In this document: in pieces, positions 9,415 to 19,193 of the stretch
Numbering within the stretch: the stretch's first letter is position 1
Layout: each line of letters starts with the position of its first letter
Assembly: GCA_031963045.1 (NCBI GenBank)
Contig: JASSUK010000034.1
Span: 62,001 to 126,000, forward strand
Source: JASSUD01 sp031963045
GTDB lineage: Bacteria; Pseudomonadota; Gammaproteobacteria; Burkholderiales; Burkholderiaceae
Direction of reading: 5' to 3'
Length of the DNA stretch: 64,000 nt
Notes under the pieces: generated by a model
Told to the model about the DNA's origin: nothing
The model's database searches: none
Seen by the model: only the letters and a program-made list of their open reading frames with translations
Position numbers and translations under genes: made by a program

Positions 9415-9609
9415 ATTTTCTAAAATACGCTTCGCTGCACCATACTTTTTTTCTAATACGCATCTCTTTATCTCTTGATATTTTCTACAGTGCACTTTGA
9501 ATGCGCTCTATCTGGTCTCTATACATAGAGCGATCAAAGGGCTTTAGAAGCCCTATGAAGCGAATGCTATACGTGGCTGTCAGCGCCGTATTGTGTACTG
9601 GAGAGAGAG

Positions 9610-10122
9610 ATGCCTCATTTAACCTCTAAGAACCTTAGTTCTATCGGTAAAGAATCAAGCGTAATTCCTGCTGCAGACCACAGTGGTATGGCTACCCAGC
9701 ATATTATCGGGACTCCTTCCACACGCAAATCTCCTGTAAAGTCATCGAGCAAATTACAGAATCTTCTCTCGGCACCGCCACCCCCCTCTATCAACGCCGC
9801 AAATCAACCTTCCAATGACCATATCATTCAGATAGGGGCCCCCTCTCCCCGTACAGGCAATATTGGAATACGAAGCGAAAGCCCTAAACCTCAGAGCATA
9901 TGCGTATCCGACTCCCCTTCTTCCATATCAGAATCAAGAAGGAGGAAGGTAAAAGCTGCAATTCAATTAATCGGCTTTGGTCTTTTTTTAACAGGAGCGG
10001 TACCGCTAGCACTAGCCGCTAAAAGCGGTGCAGATTCTTCTTTTAACCCCACTTTAGCCAGTGGCGGCGCTGGAACCATGGTCATAGGCATGATAGCGAT
10101 CTGCTGCGGCATACGCCATTGA
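9610..10122 (+). CDS. Small protein with a C-terminal paired-helix membrane domain
   Basis: I do not recognise a family. The 170-residue protein has a Ser/Pro-rich, apparently disordered first 110 residues. Two hydrophobic stretches follow close together at about 118-135 and 145-166 (IQLIGFGLFLTGAVPLAL, then GTMVIGMIAICC). There is no signal peptide. A soluble arm followed by a tight helical hairpin at the C-terminus recurs in several genes of this window. It resembles the bilobed layout of chlamydial Inc proteins; that comparison is inference. A GAGAGAGA stretch just before the ATG may act as ribosome binding site. Confidence 0.7.
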   Translation: MPHLTSKNLSSIGKESSVIPAADHSGMATQHIIGTPSTRKSPVKSSSKLQNLLSAPPPPSINAANQPSNDHIIQIGAPSPRTGNIGIRSESPKPQSICVSDSPSSISESRRRKVKAAIQLIGFGLFLTGAVPLALAAKSGADSSFNPTLASGGAGTMVIGMIAICCGIRH

Positions 10123-10255
10123 TACTGCTGAGCGCAATGGCTTCTCTCAAGGTAAATCGATGGATGCACGGTTTACCTACCAGATCTCCCGATCCTTGGA
10201 TAACTGGCATGATCAACCCGTGCACACCGCGGAATTTTTAATATTCCGCTCTACA

Positions 10256-10675
10256 TTACGGACTCGTAGATATGCCCATGCCTGCTAATACTAGGCCTAC
10301 AGACAACGGCATAAGCCCTCCAATACCTAAGCCCATGATGATATTGGGGTGAATATCTATCTGTTCATTGGGGACATAGTGTAAATACATTGCGCTCCCT
10401 ACCGCTGCAAGCCCTGTCACGACAAGCATTGCACCAATTGCTTTATAGCATCCGCCTCTATTTTTACTTTTATTTTGATAGATGTTCTCAGTTTGAATAG
10501 GCCTAGAATGCTCAATATCAATATCAATGGCAGTTGGTAGCTGCCATCTGGTGGAATGATGCCTTAATGGACTAGGTCTAGGTGTAAATGGCTGTCGGGC
10601 CATTTGAGCCTCATTAAAATGATTAATGTGCCCAAAATGTACTGGCGAGTTATTAATTGTTGTCGGATTACGCAT
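10256..10675 (-). CDS. Small protein with a C-terminal paired-helix membrane domain
   Basis: A 139-residue protein of unknown family. Residues 1-75 are polar and rich in Pro, His and Arg. Two hydrophobic segments follow (AIGAMLVVTGLAAVGSAMYL and IIMGLGIGGLMPLSVGLVLA), separated by a polar loop. The frame opens further upstream, but the ATG at 10675 is chosen because GGGGGAGAG lies directly before it. The architecture is the same as the neighbouring gene at 9610, although I see no clear sequence match. It is convergent with that gene, and the dgkA-side spacer is empty. Confidence 0.65.
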   Translation of the reverse strand: MRNPTTINNSPVHFGHINHFNEAQMARQPFTPRPSPLRHHSTRWQLPTAIDIDIEHSRPIQTENIYQNKSKNRGGCYKAIGAMLVVTGLAAVGSAMYLHYVPNEQIDIHPNIIMGLGIGGLMPLSVGLVLAGMGISTSP

Positions 10676-10906
10676 TTGCTCTCCCCCTCTGTCTATACCC
10701 ATGCGCTGAGTAAACAATGTACTTTTTTAGAGTACCTTGCGCCGCGTTATACAAACCCCAAGAGTAATAACGTAGCTAGATGTGCACTGTAGGAAATATC
10801 TATATACAGAGCAGGAGAACAATAGAAAAATCGTATAAAAAGGCGAAGCTACAGGCACCCTCGCGTTATACAGAGCGCACGTTTTCGATATACATTAGCC
10901 CCATTC

Positions 10907-11308
10907 TCAATACATGCGCGCTATAACCAGCCGCCATATCAGCGGGCCAACAAGCGATAACCATACCAATGCGCACCCACACAGCGCGATAAACACAGCC
11001 GCACTCCCAAAATCTTTCGCCCGCTTGGAAAGCGGATGCTGTTTTAATGAGATGCGATCAATAGCCGCTTCAATGCCAGAATTGAGCAACTCCATACTTA
11101 GCACCCCCAGTATTGAGCTAATCAGCATAAGCCGCTCCACTAAAGTGACGGGCAATACCATCGCAAGCGGAATCAAAATACAAGCCAATAAAAACTCTTG
11201 GCGAAATGCGCGCTCTTCCCGTACGGCATCGCGTATACCGCAGTAAGTATTTCCTAATGCACTCAAAAGACGGGTAAAACCGCTTACTTTTTTAGAATTA
11301 TTGTCCAT
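10907..11308 (-). CDS. dgkA: Diacylglycerol kinase (prokaryotic DgkA type)
   Basis: DgkA phosphorylates diacylglycerol to phosphatidic acid in the inner membrane, recycling lipid released when glycerophosphate groups are taken for periplasmic glucans. The conserved EERAFRQE and ELLNSGIEAAID motifs and three membrane helices fit the family. The final helix ends near the C-terminus. The frame runs 56 codons further upstream. The ATG at 11308 gives a protein of 133 residues, close to the usual 120-130, and begins just before the conserved region. A longer start cannot be excluded, since the ribosome binding site is weak. dgkA stands alone among effector-like genes. Confidence 0.9.
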   Translation of the reverse strand: MDNNSKKVSGFTRLLSALGNTYCGIRDAVREERAFRQEFLLACILIPLAMVLPVTLVERLMLISSILGVLSMELLNSGIEAAIDRISLKQHPLSKRAKDFGSAAVFIALCGCALVWLSLVGPLIWRLVIARMY

Positions 11309-11722
11309 GCGCCTATCTACTCCATGTGTGGAATGGGTGTGCTTGACTTCGTTTGCTGCCTGAAGGCCATTGCCTGCATTCATACGGCGCACGCCTTCAA
11401 TAGCTTGATAAAGCGTATACACCAATCGCCCAGCCCCTGCTGATAACTTATGCTTTTTATACGGGCAATGCCCCATAAAATCAACTAAATAGGGTATTTT
11501 TATTAAAATGGTTGATTAATTAACTTGTTTGGTTTAATTTTACGCCTAGACACTTTTAGTTACTTCGAAATGTCAAAAACAGGGCCTGGGCATGCAGTGT
11601 ATTTACGCACTACCCAAGCCATATAAAAACCTAGCGTTCATGGCGAGAAAATTATGCTTCATTCCGTGTCCCACCTCTGCCTAGCTACCGTTCTCCTATT
11701 ACTACCTATTTAGGAGAGAAAT

Positions 11723-12799
11723 ATGATTGGCACAGATCCCGCACATTTACCCAATCCACATAGACAAAACTGCCGATTTATTCTACATAAGTCTCAATTA
11801 ACTGGCCGCAATCCAAAGCATATGGCGCCTCCTTCTGAAATAGTTGGCCCTATCCCATATAAGCCTGAAACAAAAGAATACAAAGATGCTGCTATTCAAC
11901 AGAACGCCCTAAATCCAAGAGCCGTTTCACCATTTTTTAGCACTAAAAATACAGCGCCTGAATGGACGCGGTTAATCGCTGTGTGTATAGAAGCTCAAGC
12001 TAACCTTGAAGCCTCATGGTCAGACCTTGAAAAAAATGTGGTCAAAGCATATCTATTTAAAGCGGACAAAGTAACTATTCAACGACATATTGAAGCAGGG
12101 TTACATCAAGTCAAAATCATTTACAAAATCACACAAGCACTTTGTGAAAAGGACACTGCAGAAAACAAACGCCATCTTCAAAACGCATTAAAAGAATTAG
12201 AAAGCATTAAGTTAGCCGCCACACCACAACCCATACAACACCCTCAAACCCGAGCAAAACATGGAGCAATAACATGTTTTTTAAAAGAATTACATGGATT
12301 CTTAGCTCCAGTAGCACTGATGGGTTGGGGACTAATCGCTCAATCAGGCCTTGTATCACTTATTACCGTGCAACAAATGGCTTTGATAAGCGGAGTCATT
12401 AGCATTTTTTGGACCATAGCAACCTCTTTTAAAAACCGTGCAGAGCAAGCAAGCACAGAAGATCAACTCAAGTTGATTCAAGTATGTAACTCATTAATGG
12501 AGAATTGTATGAATATAGGCAGACTAGAGAATTTACCCCTACACCGTGAAACAGTAAACGTAGATCGGCATGGAAATTTTTCTGAATTTGTCGTAGTAGC
12601 ACGCAACATGGAAGCAGAAGTAAATGCCCTTAAAGAACATGCAGGTCGAGTAACAGAGAATGGGAATAACATCACTCAAAAGGTGAGTGTATTAGAACGA
12701 GAATTAAATCAAAAAATTAACAATCTTGTAGAAGACATGACTGAGGTGAGGGCGAACCTGGAAATTATTCTCACACTACTTCAAAATAAAGCACAGTAA
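11723..12799 (+). CDS. Paired-helix membrane protein with C-terminal coiled coil
   Basis: Unknown family, 358 residues. The N-terminal half is soluble and helical. A hydrophobic hairpin spans about residues 192-235 (FLAPVALMGWGLIAQSG, then MALISGVISIFWTIA). The remaining 120 residues are polar and end in heptad-like coiled coil (ERELNQKINNLVEDMTEV). A hairpin followed by a SNARE-like coiled coil resembles Inc-type effectors and translocator proteins; this is inference. The ATG has TAGGAGAGAA 4-13 bases upstream, so the start is well supported. The layout matches the larger protein at 14908, with which it may share distant ancestry. Confidence 0.75.
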   Translation: MIGTDPAHLPNPHRQNCRFILHKSQLTGRNPKHMAPPSEIVGPIPYKPETKEYKDAAIQQNALNPRAVSPFFSTKNTAPEWTRLIAVCIEAQANLEASWSDLEKNVVKAYLFKADKVTIQRHIEAGLHQVKIIYKITQALCEKDTAENKRHLQNALKELESIKLAATPQPIQHPQTRAKHGAITCFLKELHGFLAPVALMGWGLIAQSGLVSLITVQQMALISGVISIFWTIATSFKNRAEQASTEDQLKLIQVCNSLMENCMNIGRLENLPLHRETVNVDRHGNFSEFVVVARNMEAEVNALKEHAGRVTENGNNITQKVSVLERELNQKINNLVEDMTEVRANLEIILTLLQNKAQ

Positions 12800-12832
12800 A
12801 AATATCTAAAAGCCATTTCCACTAAATATCGC

Positions 12833-12976
12833 GTAGGTTGGTGGTGACGAAGGAACCCCAACATGCACACCACGACCTCTTTTAAAACCAGCGTATACAT
12901 TATTAACTGATTTTACGCAGGCATTCAAAAAGACTATGGTGTGCATGTTGGGGTTCCTTCGTCACCACCAACCTAC
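12833..12976. repeat. REPIN-like inverted pair of the dispersed repeat
   Basis: Two arms of about 40 bp face each other. The left arm begins GTAGGTTGGTGGTGACGAAG and ends CATGCACACCAC; the right arm is its near-perfect reverse complement. About 64 bp lie between. This is one of the two most complete copies of a family found at least nine times in intergenic DNA here. It uses the loop variant GACGAAGGAA. Confidence 0.85.
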
Positions 12977-13031
12977 ATTGATGCATAGTTTTTTGGTGAG
13001 GCACAAACCTACGCATTTTTCAAAAAAAATT

Positions 13032-13355
13032 CTAATCCATAAGCAAACGCTCAACGGGCTGCCCATTTTTTAAATGCTTTTCAATAATTTCATCTACATC
13101 AGATTGGTCCATGCAGGTATACCAAGTACCTTCCGGATACACCACTGCCGCAGGCCCCTCTTCGCAACGCCCTAAACATCCTGCCGAACTCACGCGCACC
13201 TTCCCAGGCCCAGCCAAATCAAGCGCTTTCACTTGCTTTTTGGCATAACTCATAAGCTCTTTTGAACCTCGGTTTGCACAGCAAGGGCGCGCATCATCTG
13301 CACGCTGGTTGGTACAAAAAAATAGATGGTTTTTATAAAAACTGGGGGAGGACAT
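13032..13355 (-). CDS. (2Fe-2S) ferredoxin domain protein
   Basis: A 107-residue thioredoxin-like ferredoxin that should bind a 2Fe-2S cluster and carry electrons in the cytosol. Cysteines are placed as in the Shethna/NuoE-like family: CTNQR near residue 14, a CC pair in ARPCCANRG, then CLGRC, with VYPEGTWYTC. Proteins of this type are common single genes in Burkholderiaceae, usually without an assigned partner. Here too the neighbours are unrelated. The start at 13355 gives a compact family-length protein. Confidence 0.88.
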   Translation of the reverse strand: MSSPSFYKNHLFFCTNQRADDARPCCANRGSKELMSYAKKQVKALDLAGPGKVRVSSAGCLGRCEEGPAAVVYPEGTWYTCMDQSDVDEIIEKHLKNGQPVERLLMD

Positions 13356-13514
13356 CGCTATATACCTGATGAAATGGGATAAATTTTTATTGCAAAAATT
13401 GACCCTAGCAAGAAAAGGACTGCAATTTTAATACCAAGACACCTGCATGTACACACGCATATTTTAAAAATATCCGCCACCCTGCCCTATATATCTCAAA
13501 TAGAAAATTCTATT

Positions 13515-14387
13515 TTATCGCGACACGCCAAAACCCTTTTGAGCAAAAATCATTTTTTTGTATTCCCAATCATTTCTAGTTCTTAAAAAGAAAAGCTTCA
13601 CCTTATTCAACAAGGTCGGTTTTACAGGATTATCCATATTCGGAGCATCCCTGAATATTTCTAAAATCCTCAACAGCCTTGGTTGTGTAAGTGCACGCTT
13701 ATTCAAAGCCTTTTTAAACAATTCTTTGTTTTCATCGCTAAAATTACATTCAGCAGACACTCTCTCAAAAATATCATCCACACTACTATTTTCCAAAACA
13801 ATAGCACCAGACTGTAATAATTCAATACACTTATTTAATTGTGCTCGAGGATTATTTTGAATAGGATTTTTTTTGGGCTCCCCACCACTTTCTGAACTAG
13901 CACGAGAGACAGGAGAATCAACCAGCCATTCTCTCCCATTATCATGAGGAGGATGTATTGAAATTTTAAGAGGCACGCGTGTACTTTCAACACCATCGTC
14001 ATACCCTTCAAATTTTCTTGAATTTAAAAAATTTGACTCATAAAAATGAGGCCGAATAGTTCGATGTGGAGGAGAAGCAAGCGATGCAATCGTAGATCTA
14101 CTATTATAATTCTCCCTCCCTTTCCTATAATTATTTCTTGATATAGTGGGCAATACCTCGTCAGCGCATCTCGAATCAAGATGGCTTTGCTGATTTTGTA
14201 TGGGCCTGCACCTTGCCGCTGACTTTAGTTGCACAGGGAGTGGCCTACTTTTCTGTATATTATTATCAATAAAATAGGTTGCAGAGGGGTTAATAAAATG
14301 AGCTGGCACCTCCCGATTTCCCTTTACATTTTGCCATACTCCATATGACGCATTCTGCCCACCCAATCCGGCCCCTTGCACGCGCAT
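13515..14387 (-). CDS. Hypothetical protein, effector-like
   Basis: No family recognised. The first 180 of 290 residues are polar and rich in Asn, Ser, Arg and Pro, and look unstructured. The last 110 residues are helical and charged, with no membrane segment (CIELLQSGAIVLENSSVDDI onward). The ATG at 14387 has AAGGAG 7 bases upstream on the minus strand. AT content is high compared with the housekeeping genes. It could be a secreted effector, judging only by its neighbourhood and layout. Confidence 0.6.
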   Translation of the reverse strand: MRVQGAGLGGQNASYGVWQNVKGNREVPAHFINPSATYFIDNNIQKSRPLPVQLKSAARCRPIQNQQSHLDSRCADEVLPTISRNNYRKGRENYNSRSTIASLASPPHRTIRPHFYESNFLNSRKFEGYDDGVESTRVPLKISIHPPHDNGREWLVDSPVSRASSESGGEPKKNPIQNNPRAQLNKCIELLQSGAIVLENSSVDDIFERVSAECNFSDENKELFKKALNKRALTQPRLLRILEIFRDAPNMDNPVKPTLLNKVKLFFLRTRNDWEYKKMIFAQKGFGVSR

Positions 14388-14907
14388 TACATGCTCCTTA
14401 TCGATTCTATGTTTTCCTATTGCACCCTCTGTGCAGTTTCGCGGTAGGATACATTCTTGAACCCATAAAACTCAGCATTTTCTTACTAAGAAAACTCCGA
14501 ATAATCTCCCAACCCACCCTACTCCATTGAACCGATATGACCAGACGAAGTAAACCTATTTGAATATGAAGAAAGCATATGCAGAGGCCTCTTAAATGAC
14601 CTTATAAACGCGAAACACCTTTTCAAATAAATAAATCAAATAGCACTGTAGGTTGGTGGTGAGGCACGAACCCCAACATGCACACCACTTCATCCTTGGA
14701 AACCTGTTGATAAATTATCTAAAATATAATATAAAAAACCGCCCCTACCAAAGACAGATCTGCATAGCAAGCACACTATAATACAGCACTATAAATACAG
14801 TGTTTATAGTATATAAATATACACCCCACCCCTCTATAGTGCACAATTTGTAGCTTCAATATTCCAACATGCAATACGCCTAATTGAAGGGCGTGGAGGT
14901 GGGATGT
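14388..14907. other. Intergenic stretch with a single REP-like arm
   Basis: About 520 bases without a convincing gene. A single REP-like arm lies at 14648-14688 (GTAGGTTGGTGG ... CATGCACACCAC, loop variant GAGGCACGAA). The rest is AT-rich leader of the next gene. Confidence 0.6.
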
Positions 14908-16710
14908 ATGAGAACGTTTAAACCCAATCCTGATATGGCTGCGCATTTCTTCAGCTTGCCCTATCAAGATGCAAAGAAAACGTTTGATCAGCAAAAAGCA
15001 TTATTTCTTCCCATGGAAGAAGAATTAAAAAAACATGCTTTTAAAGACAAATATTTTGAATCACAATATAATGATTGGCTTTCTAAAAAAAGCGGCCAGC
15101 AGCAAGACGCCAGCTTGGTTACGGCAGATCAGCAGAAAAATAAGAATACACGCTTTGAACGGTTTTATAATGATTTTTGGCTATCCGAAAAAGATAGACA
15201 ACAGCAAGAGGCCGATATCTATAAAAGCCTTAATTTACTAGTGAACCGTACTAGTATTGCTAAACAGTTATATGAATGCGCAGAAAATCCAGCACAAAAA
15301 CCATCCTCTGAAGTGCAAAAAGCTATTTACCTTGCATGGGATAAAGAACCTGAGGAAGTGCCTTTTGGCGCACAGGTGATACAAGGGAAACATTTTCAAC
15401 ATGAATTAATGGGTCTGGATCAAAGCACCACCGATTTGCAAGCACAATTAATAGCACGAACCAATAAACCCCTATCTTCTATAGAATACCTCATTACCTT
15501 GCCCAGAACGAAAGGACTTTTAGGAAGTGCACTAGGTCTTAGCACCATATGGGCGGGTACTATCCAAGCAGGTTTATTGGTCGTTTCCCCATTAGTTGCT
15601 TGTGGCGTTCCCCTGGCTATTTTTACCTCGCTCTTTTTATACAACGCTATCGCTACATCGATCGTAGATCGGCATTATGCAAAAACCAATTATGCTAACG
15701 AGCTCAATAAAAAGATTATGAACCCCCTTACTGATATTTCCGATCAGCTCCGCAAACTTATTTGGCAAACTTATAATAATTCCAAAACCATAATCCAGCA
15801 AACTGATCAAATTAACTCAGCAACGGGCGAAATAAAAAAAGATATGCGCACAGGAGTAGCTGCGCTTAATGAATTAGCTGATGCGACGCATCAAACTTCT
15901 AAAACAATTATTCAGCACACTGACGAAATCAAGCAAGATTTGCGCACAGGGGCAACGGTACTTAATGAATTAACTAACACAGCGCATCAAACTTCTAAAA
16001 AAATCATTCAGCACACTGACGAAATCAAACAAGATTTACGCACAGGAGCAACTGTACTACTTCAGGAAACGGGTGAAATTAAGCAAGATATGCAGAAGGG
16101 AGTAGCAGCCCTTAATGAAATAGCTGACGCTAGCGAAGATCTAAAAAAATCCCAAAAACGTTTTCAAACCACCGTCGAAGAGGTACAAGAAGAAGTTCAG
16201 GAAGGTTTTGGGTCTATACGCGAAGATCTGTCAGTAGGAGTCGGTGTAATCAATGAAATAGCGGCCCGAATGGAAGCCATGCAACGGCAGCAGCAACTAA
16301 TCACCACATTATTTCTGGCACAAGCACAAAGCGGAACACTTAATATTCCCCCAGAATTGCTGCTTCAACTTACTGGCTCTAATATGCCGCAATTGGCACT
16401 GACTAGCGCACCAGAGATGGAAGTAATACAAGATACTCCAGCAACAAACACCACATTGCTCCAACCTAGAGCACGAACCATTTCCACAAACTCAGACACA
16501 AGTTCAGACGAAAGTATGCCAGGCCTATCTAGAAGCACCTCACCTTCTTCTGATAGCAGCTCTGACCCGGGATCTCCTGTAGTAGCAAAGAAAAGCACCT
16601 TTGCACCAGCACAAAACGACGACGGCGATGACTCTGTTCTTATATTAAGCCCCGAAGAAATCGCTCTTATTAAAAAATATAGAAACGATAAAAAAAATAA
16701 TTACGCATAG
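14908..16710 (+). CDS. Large paired-helix membrane protein with repeated coiled coil
   Basis: Unknown family, 600 residues. Residues 1-195 are soluble. A hydrophobic hairpin lies at about 205-255 (STIWAGTIQAGLLVVSPLVA and GVPLAIFTSLFLYNAIA). A long coiled coil follows, containing three to four tandem copies of a unit of about 35 residues built on TSKxIIQHTDEIKQDLRTGA and LNELxxxAH. The C-terminal 110 residues are Ser/Thr-rich and acidic, likely disordered. The frame opens 8 codons earlier at a TTG, but the ATG at 14908 is preferred because GGAGGT lies about 9 bases upstream. The layout resembles bacterial proteins that insert into host membranes and present coiled coils; that role is inferred. 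Confidence 0.8.
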   Translation: MRTFKPNPDMAAHFFSLPYQDAKKTFDQQKALFLPMEEELKKHAFKDKYFESQYNDWLSKKSGQQQDASLVTADQQKNKNTRFERFYNDFWLSEKDRQQQEADIYKSLNLLVNRTSIAKQLYECAENPAQKPSSEVQKAIYLAWDKEPEEVPFGAQVIQGKHFQHELMGLDQSTTDLQAQLIARTNKPLSSIEYLITLPRTKGLLGSALGLSTIWAGTIQAGLLVVSPLVACGVPLAIFTSLFLYNAIATSIVDRHYAKTNYANELNKKIMNPLTDISDQLRKLIWQTYNNSKTIIQQTDQINSATGEIKKDMRTGVAALNELADATHQTSKTIIQHTDEIKQDLRTGATVLNELTNTAHQTSKKIIQHTDEIKQDLRTGATVLLQETGEIKQDMQKGVAALNEIADASEDLKKSQKRFQTTVEEVQEEVQEGFGSIREDLSVGVGVINEIAARMEAMQRQQQLITTLFLAQAQSGTLNIPPELLLQLTGSNMPQLALTSAPEMEVIQDTPATNTTLLQPRARTISTNSDTSSDESMPGLSRSTSPSSDSSSDPGSPVVAKKSTFAPAQNDDGDDSVLILSPEEIALIKKYRNDKKNNYA

Positions 16711-16725
16711 GTTTGGGTTAGCTAA

Positions 16726-16809
16726 GAGCCACGATATTGAAGTGCCCAGCAAAAGTTGAATATCAGATCTGACTTTTGGTGGGCACTTCAATATCGGGGC
16801 TCTTTTTTA
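16726..16809 (+). terminator. Very long hairpin terminator
   Basis: GAGCC and CGATATTGAAGTGCCCA pair with TGGGCACTTCAATATCG and GGCTC, with single-base bulges. The inner AAAAGT/ACTTTT pairs as well, so almost the whole 77-base segment folds on itself. TTTTTT follows. It starts 15 bases after the gene at 14908 ends. Confidence 0.88.
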
Positions 16810-17048
16810 TGTGCTCCCAGCATTAGCTCTCTTCAGCACGTGCTTGAGCCTCTACCCAAGCACCCGCCATAGACACACACATTTTTTAAATCAAACAAGA
16901 TAAAAACATTATTTTTAAATAGATTTTCAAAAAAATGTATCCATAAAAAACCGTAGCAGAGAAATCTACTTTATATGATAAAAATCACTATTTCAGATTA
17001 AAGCACTTTCTATCTATCCCTGTATTTCCACCTATCAAAGGAGAAATC

Positions 17049-18545
17049 GTGAATCTTGGAAACTCTTCTTCCGTGCAAGCCAGCAGTTCTCAACATCCTC
17101 TACTAAATATAACGCAGAGGGAAATCACAAACCGCATCCATACGTGTGTAGGACGCACGGAAATTCAGCAAAGAGAAACACCAGGTAAGCAAAATTTCGT
17201 TGAATTGCAAGCGAATCTGGTGGAAAACATCCTACCCTTTGTGAATACCGCAGAAACCATACCGCCCGCAGAGCCGGAGATAGAACCTCAGGAAACTTCA
17301 CTAGATGGCAAATGGCACGCCTGGCGTAATGCAGAGCAAGAAATTTTATGGAAACCCGCTAACACAGAAGGACCTGTAAAACGCTTTCCAGGAGAGCAAT
17401 GCGAAGAGTTTAGCTTTTGTCCGCAGAGTAAATATCTCATGATCCCCCAGGTAGAAACGCTTTCCTCACAAGAAATGAAAGCATTTTTTGCAGAGCAAAT
17501 GGCGTTGTTGAGGAAAAAAGATGCAAACCTTGACTTTACACGCCCTGCAGCCATGGCATCCACTATTACGGGCTTCTTACTAGCGGGAGGAGATTTTGCG
17601 ATAGTGAGCGGCATATTATGGAAAGGCGCATTATTGAAAGTGGGCACACTTTTAATCGCCCCAATATGGCTAACGGGCTCTGCAACCATTTTACTAACTA
17701 TAGGAGCAGCTAGCACAGGAGTGGTTTTTGCAAAAAATAAAATTGAAAAATCTGACCTTCTTGAAAACATTCCGCTCCCATCCACAGAGCCGGCACAAGC
17801 GCCTGAACAGGGGGAACAAGCACAAGAAGAAACCATAGAAATGCAAGAGCCTGCAGAGGAAGCCACTTATCAGCGCATAACCCTGCACTTTGAACCCACG
17901 CGTGAAGCGATAAAACCGAAAACGTCTAAAATTATGTACATTAAAGGCACCATTTCTTCCAGTGTCTTTTCAGCAGATAAAAAACATTTTTTTACCGTAG
18001 TAGACGGAAAAACCATTAAACAATGGTCTACTAAAACAGGCAAAATTGAAAAAAACATAGAGCCTTGCGCGCCACCTACTAGCACAGCCACATCCTCTGT
18101 CGCCAATAAACCCGCCTCTATAACCGAACTTAAAATATCTCCGCGAGGAAAATGGCTACTCTTAGCAGAAGTACATCCACAAGACTCTGTTAAAAAAGCC
18201 AGCATGTGGCTCTACTCCCGTCAGCATGGAAGAATACAAAGCCATTTTGCATTAACAACAACAAATACCGTTCAATTTGAATTTTCCCCCTGCGAGCGCT
18301 GGCTCGCAGTACTTGAAGGAGGGCACACCCTCTTACGCCTCACCACAGAATCTGGAGAATTCCAAAGAAAACGGCTAGACCCGCCATTAACCACTATTCA
18401 GCGCATACACTGGGCTCAAAATGAACTGCAAGTTGTCGGAGCAGATAACCGCACATGGAAAATTATCCCTGTTGAAAACAGTCTATATCCACAGCTCATC
18501 CCGCCTCTTCCACAAAGGTCTGTGCGATTTAGCATGCTTTCATAA
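17049..18545 (+). CDS. WD40-like propeller protein with embedded membrane hairpin (copy 1)
   Basis: Unknown family, 498 residues, clearly paralogous to the gene at 32259. Order: a short N-terminal stretch with one propeller-like strand set (LDGKWHAWRN), a hydrophobic region at about 178-235 with two or three helices, an acidic linker of about 40 residues, then a C-terminal WD40-like region from about 295 (FSADKKHFFTVVDGKTIKQW, SPRGKWLLLAEV, FSPCERWLAVLEGG). The start codon is GTG, placed by AAAGGAGAAA 3-12 bases upstream and by the match of MNxGNSSSVQA with its paralog. The gene is followed after 27 bases by a small two-helix protein, and this order recurs at the second copy. It is probably presented on a membrane, with the propeller as a binding face. 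Confidence 0.82.
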   Translation: MNLGNSSSVQASSSQHPLLNITQREITNRIHTCVGRTEIQQRETPGKQNFVELQANLVENILPFVNTAETIPPAEPEIEPQETSLDGKWHAWRNAEQEILWKPANTEGPVKRFPGEQCEEFSFCPQSKYLMIPQVETLSSQEMKAFFAEQMALLRKKDANLDFTRPAAMASTITGFLLAGGDFAIVSGILWKGALLKVGTLLIAPIWLTGSATILLTIGAASTGVVFAKNKIEKSDLLENIPLPSTEPAQAPEQGEQAQEETIEMQEPAEEATYQRITLHFEPTREAIKPKTSKIMYIKGTISSSVFSADKKHFFTVVDGKTIKQWSTKTGKIEKNIEPCAPPTSTATSSVANKPASITELKISPRGKWLLLAEVHPQDSVKKASMWLYSRQHGRIQSHFALTTTNTVQFEFSPCERWLAVLEGGHTLLRLTTESGEFQRKRLDPPLTTIQRIHWAQNELQVVGADNRTWKIIPVENSLYPQLIPPLPQRSVRFSMLS

Positions 18546-18572
18546 TATATTTATTACCATAAGGCGAACTAT

Positions 18573-19040
18573 ATGTTTACCTTTACATCAGATTGGTCTT
18601 CTCCGCACAATTATCTATGGAGACAGGCTACGATTCCACTTTTAGCATCCAGACCCTACTTTCCTGAAAATGAAATAATCACCGAAGACATATTACGAAG
18701 CAAAATTGAGAAATTAAAGGAATACGATTATACATTTATTCATTTTTTAAAAAACATTTTAGTATTTTCTATAACTGCATTTATCCTATCTGGGATCATT
18801 ACTGCAATATTATTTTCATATTTAACTCCCATCACCTCTTTATCGCTTCTGCTATGGCCTATGATACCATTTTCTTTTATGTCTCCTACCATAGTTATAC
18901 TTACGAATATAGATAAAGCACGCGAAGAAGCTGAAAATAGATTTCAACATATGCGGTTACTCAATGCGAAATGCAAAAGAGATTCCGCAAAAGAAACCAT
19001 TGTTTCTATTAGAAAAAGATCTATGCTACTCATGGCATAA
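18573..19040 (+). CDS. Small two-helix membrane protein (copy 1 of 3)
   Basis: A 155-residue protein, homologous to those at 33846 and 34330. The shared N-terminus reads FTxxWxSPxxYLWR, followed by a conserved acidic patch (PYFPENEIITEDIL). Two hydrophobic helices lie at about 64-85 and 92-112, then a charged helical tail. The function is unknown. It follows the WD40-membrane gene by 27 bases on the same strand, and this pairing is kept in the second copy. The two products may act together, for example in one membrane complex. Confidence 0.78.
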   Translation: MFTFTSDWSSPHNYLWRQATIPLLASRPYFPENEIITEDILRSKIEKLKEYDYTFIHFLKNILVFSITAFILSGIITAILFSYLTPITSLSLLLWPMIPFSFMSPTIVILTNIDKAREEAENRFQHMRLLNAKCKRDSAKETIVSIRKRSMLLMA

Positions 19041-19126
19041 AAATGGAATGGGCAGCTTTTAAAAGATTGTATAAATAATTATAAGGCAAAAACTCATCTA
19101 TACCAGGCAAGCATATTACAAACACA

Positions 19127-19172
19127 AAAATGGCTGGATTCTGTTTCACACAGAAACCAGCCATTTTAATTT
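19127..19172 (+). terminator. Terminator after the WD40/two-helix unit
   Basis: AAAATGGCTGG and TTCTGT pair with ACAGAA and CCAGCCATTTT around a TTCAC loop, with one mismatch, then TTTAATTTTAG. The inner TTCTGT/ACAGAA stem also occurs in the hairpin behind the lasso operon at 52753-52785. Confidence 0.75.
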
Positions 19173-19193
19173 TAGAGACAGCTATATTCAGTT

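Noticed and set aside
12833..12976. Facing repeats as ends of an insertion sequence
   Set aside because: Only about 64 bases lie between the arms, with no transposase; the REPIN-like reading fits better.
14345..14530. 61-codon plus-strand frame with hydrophobic residues
   Set aside because: It overlaps the start of the minus-strand gene at 13515-14387 and has no ribosome binding site.
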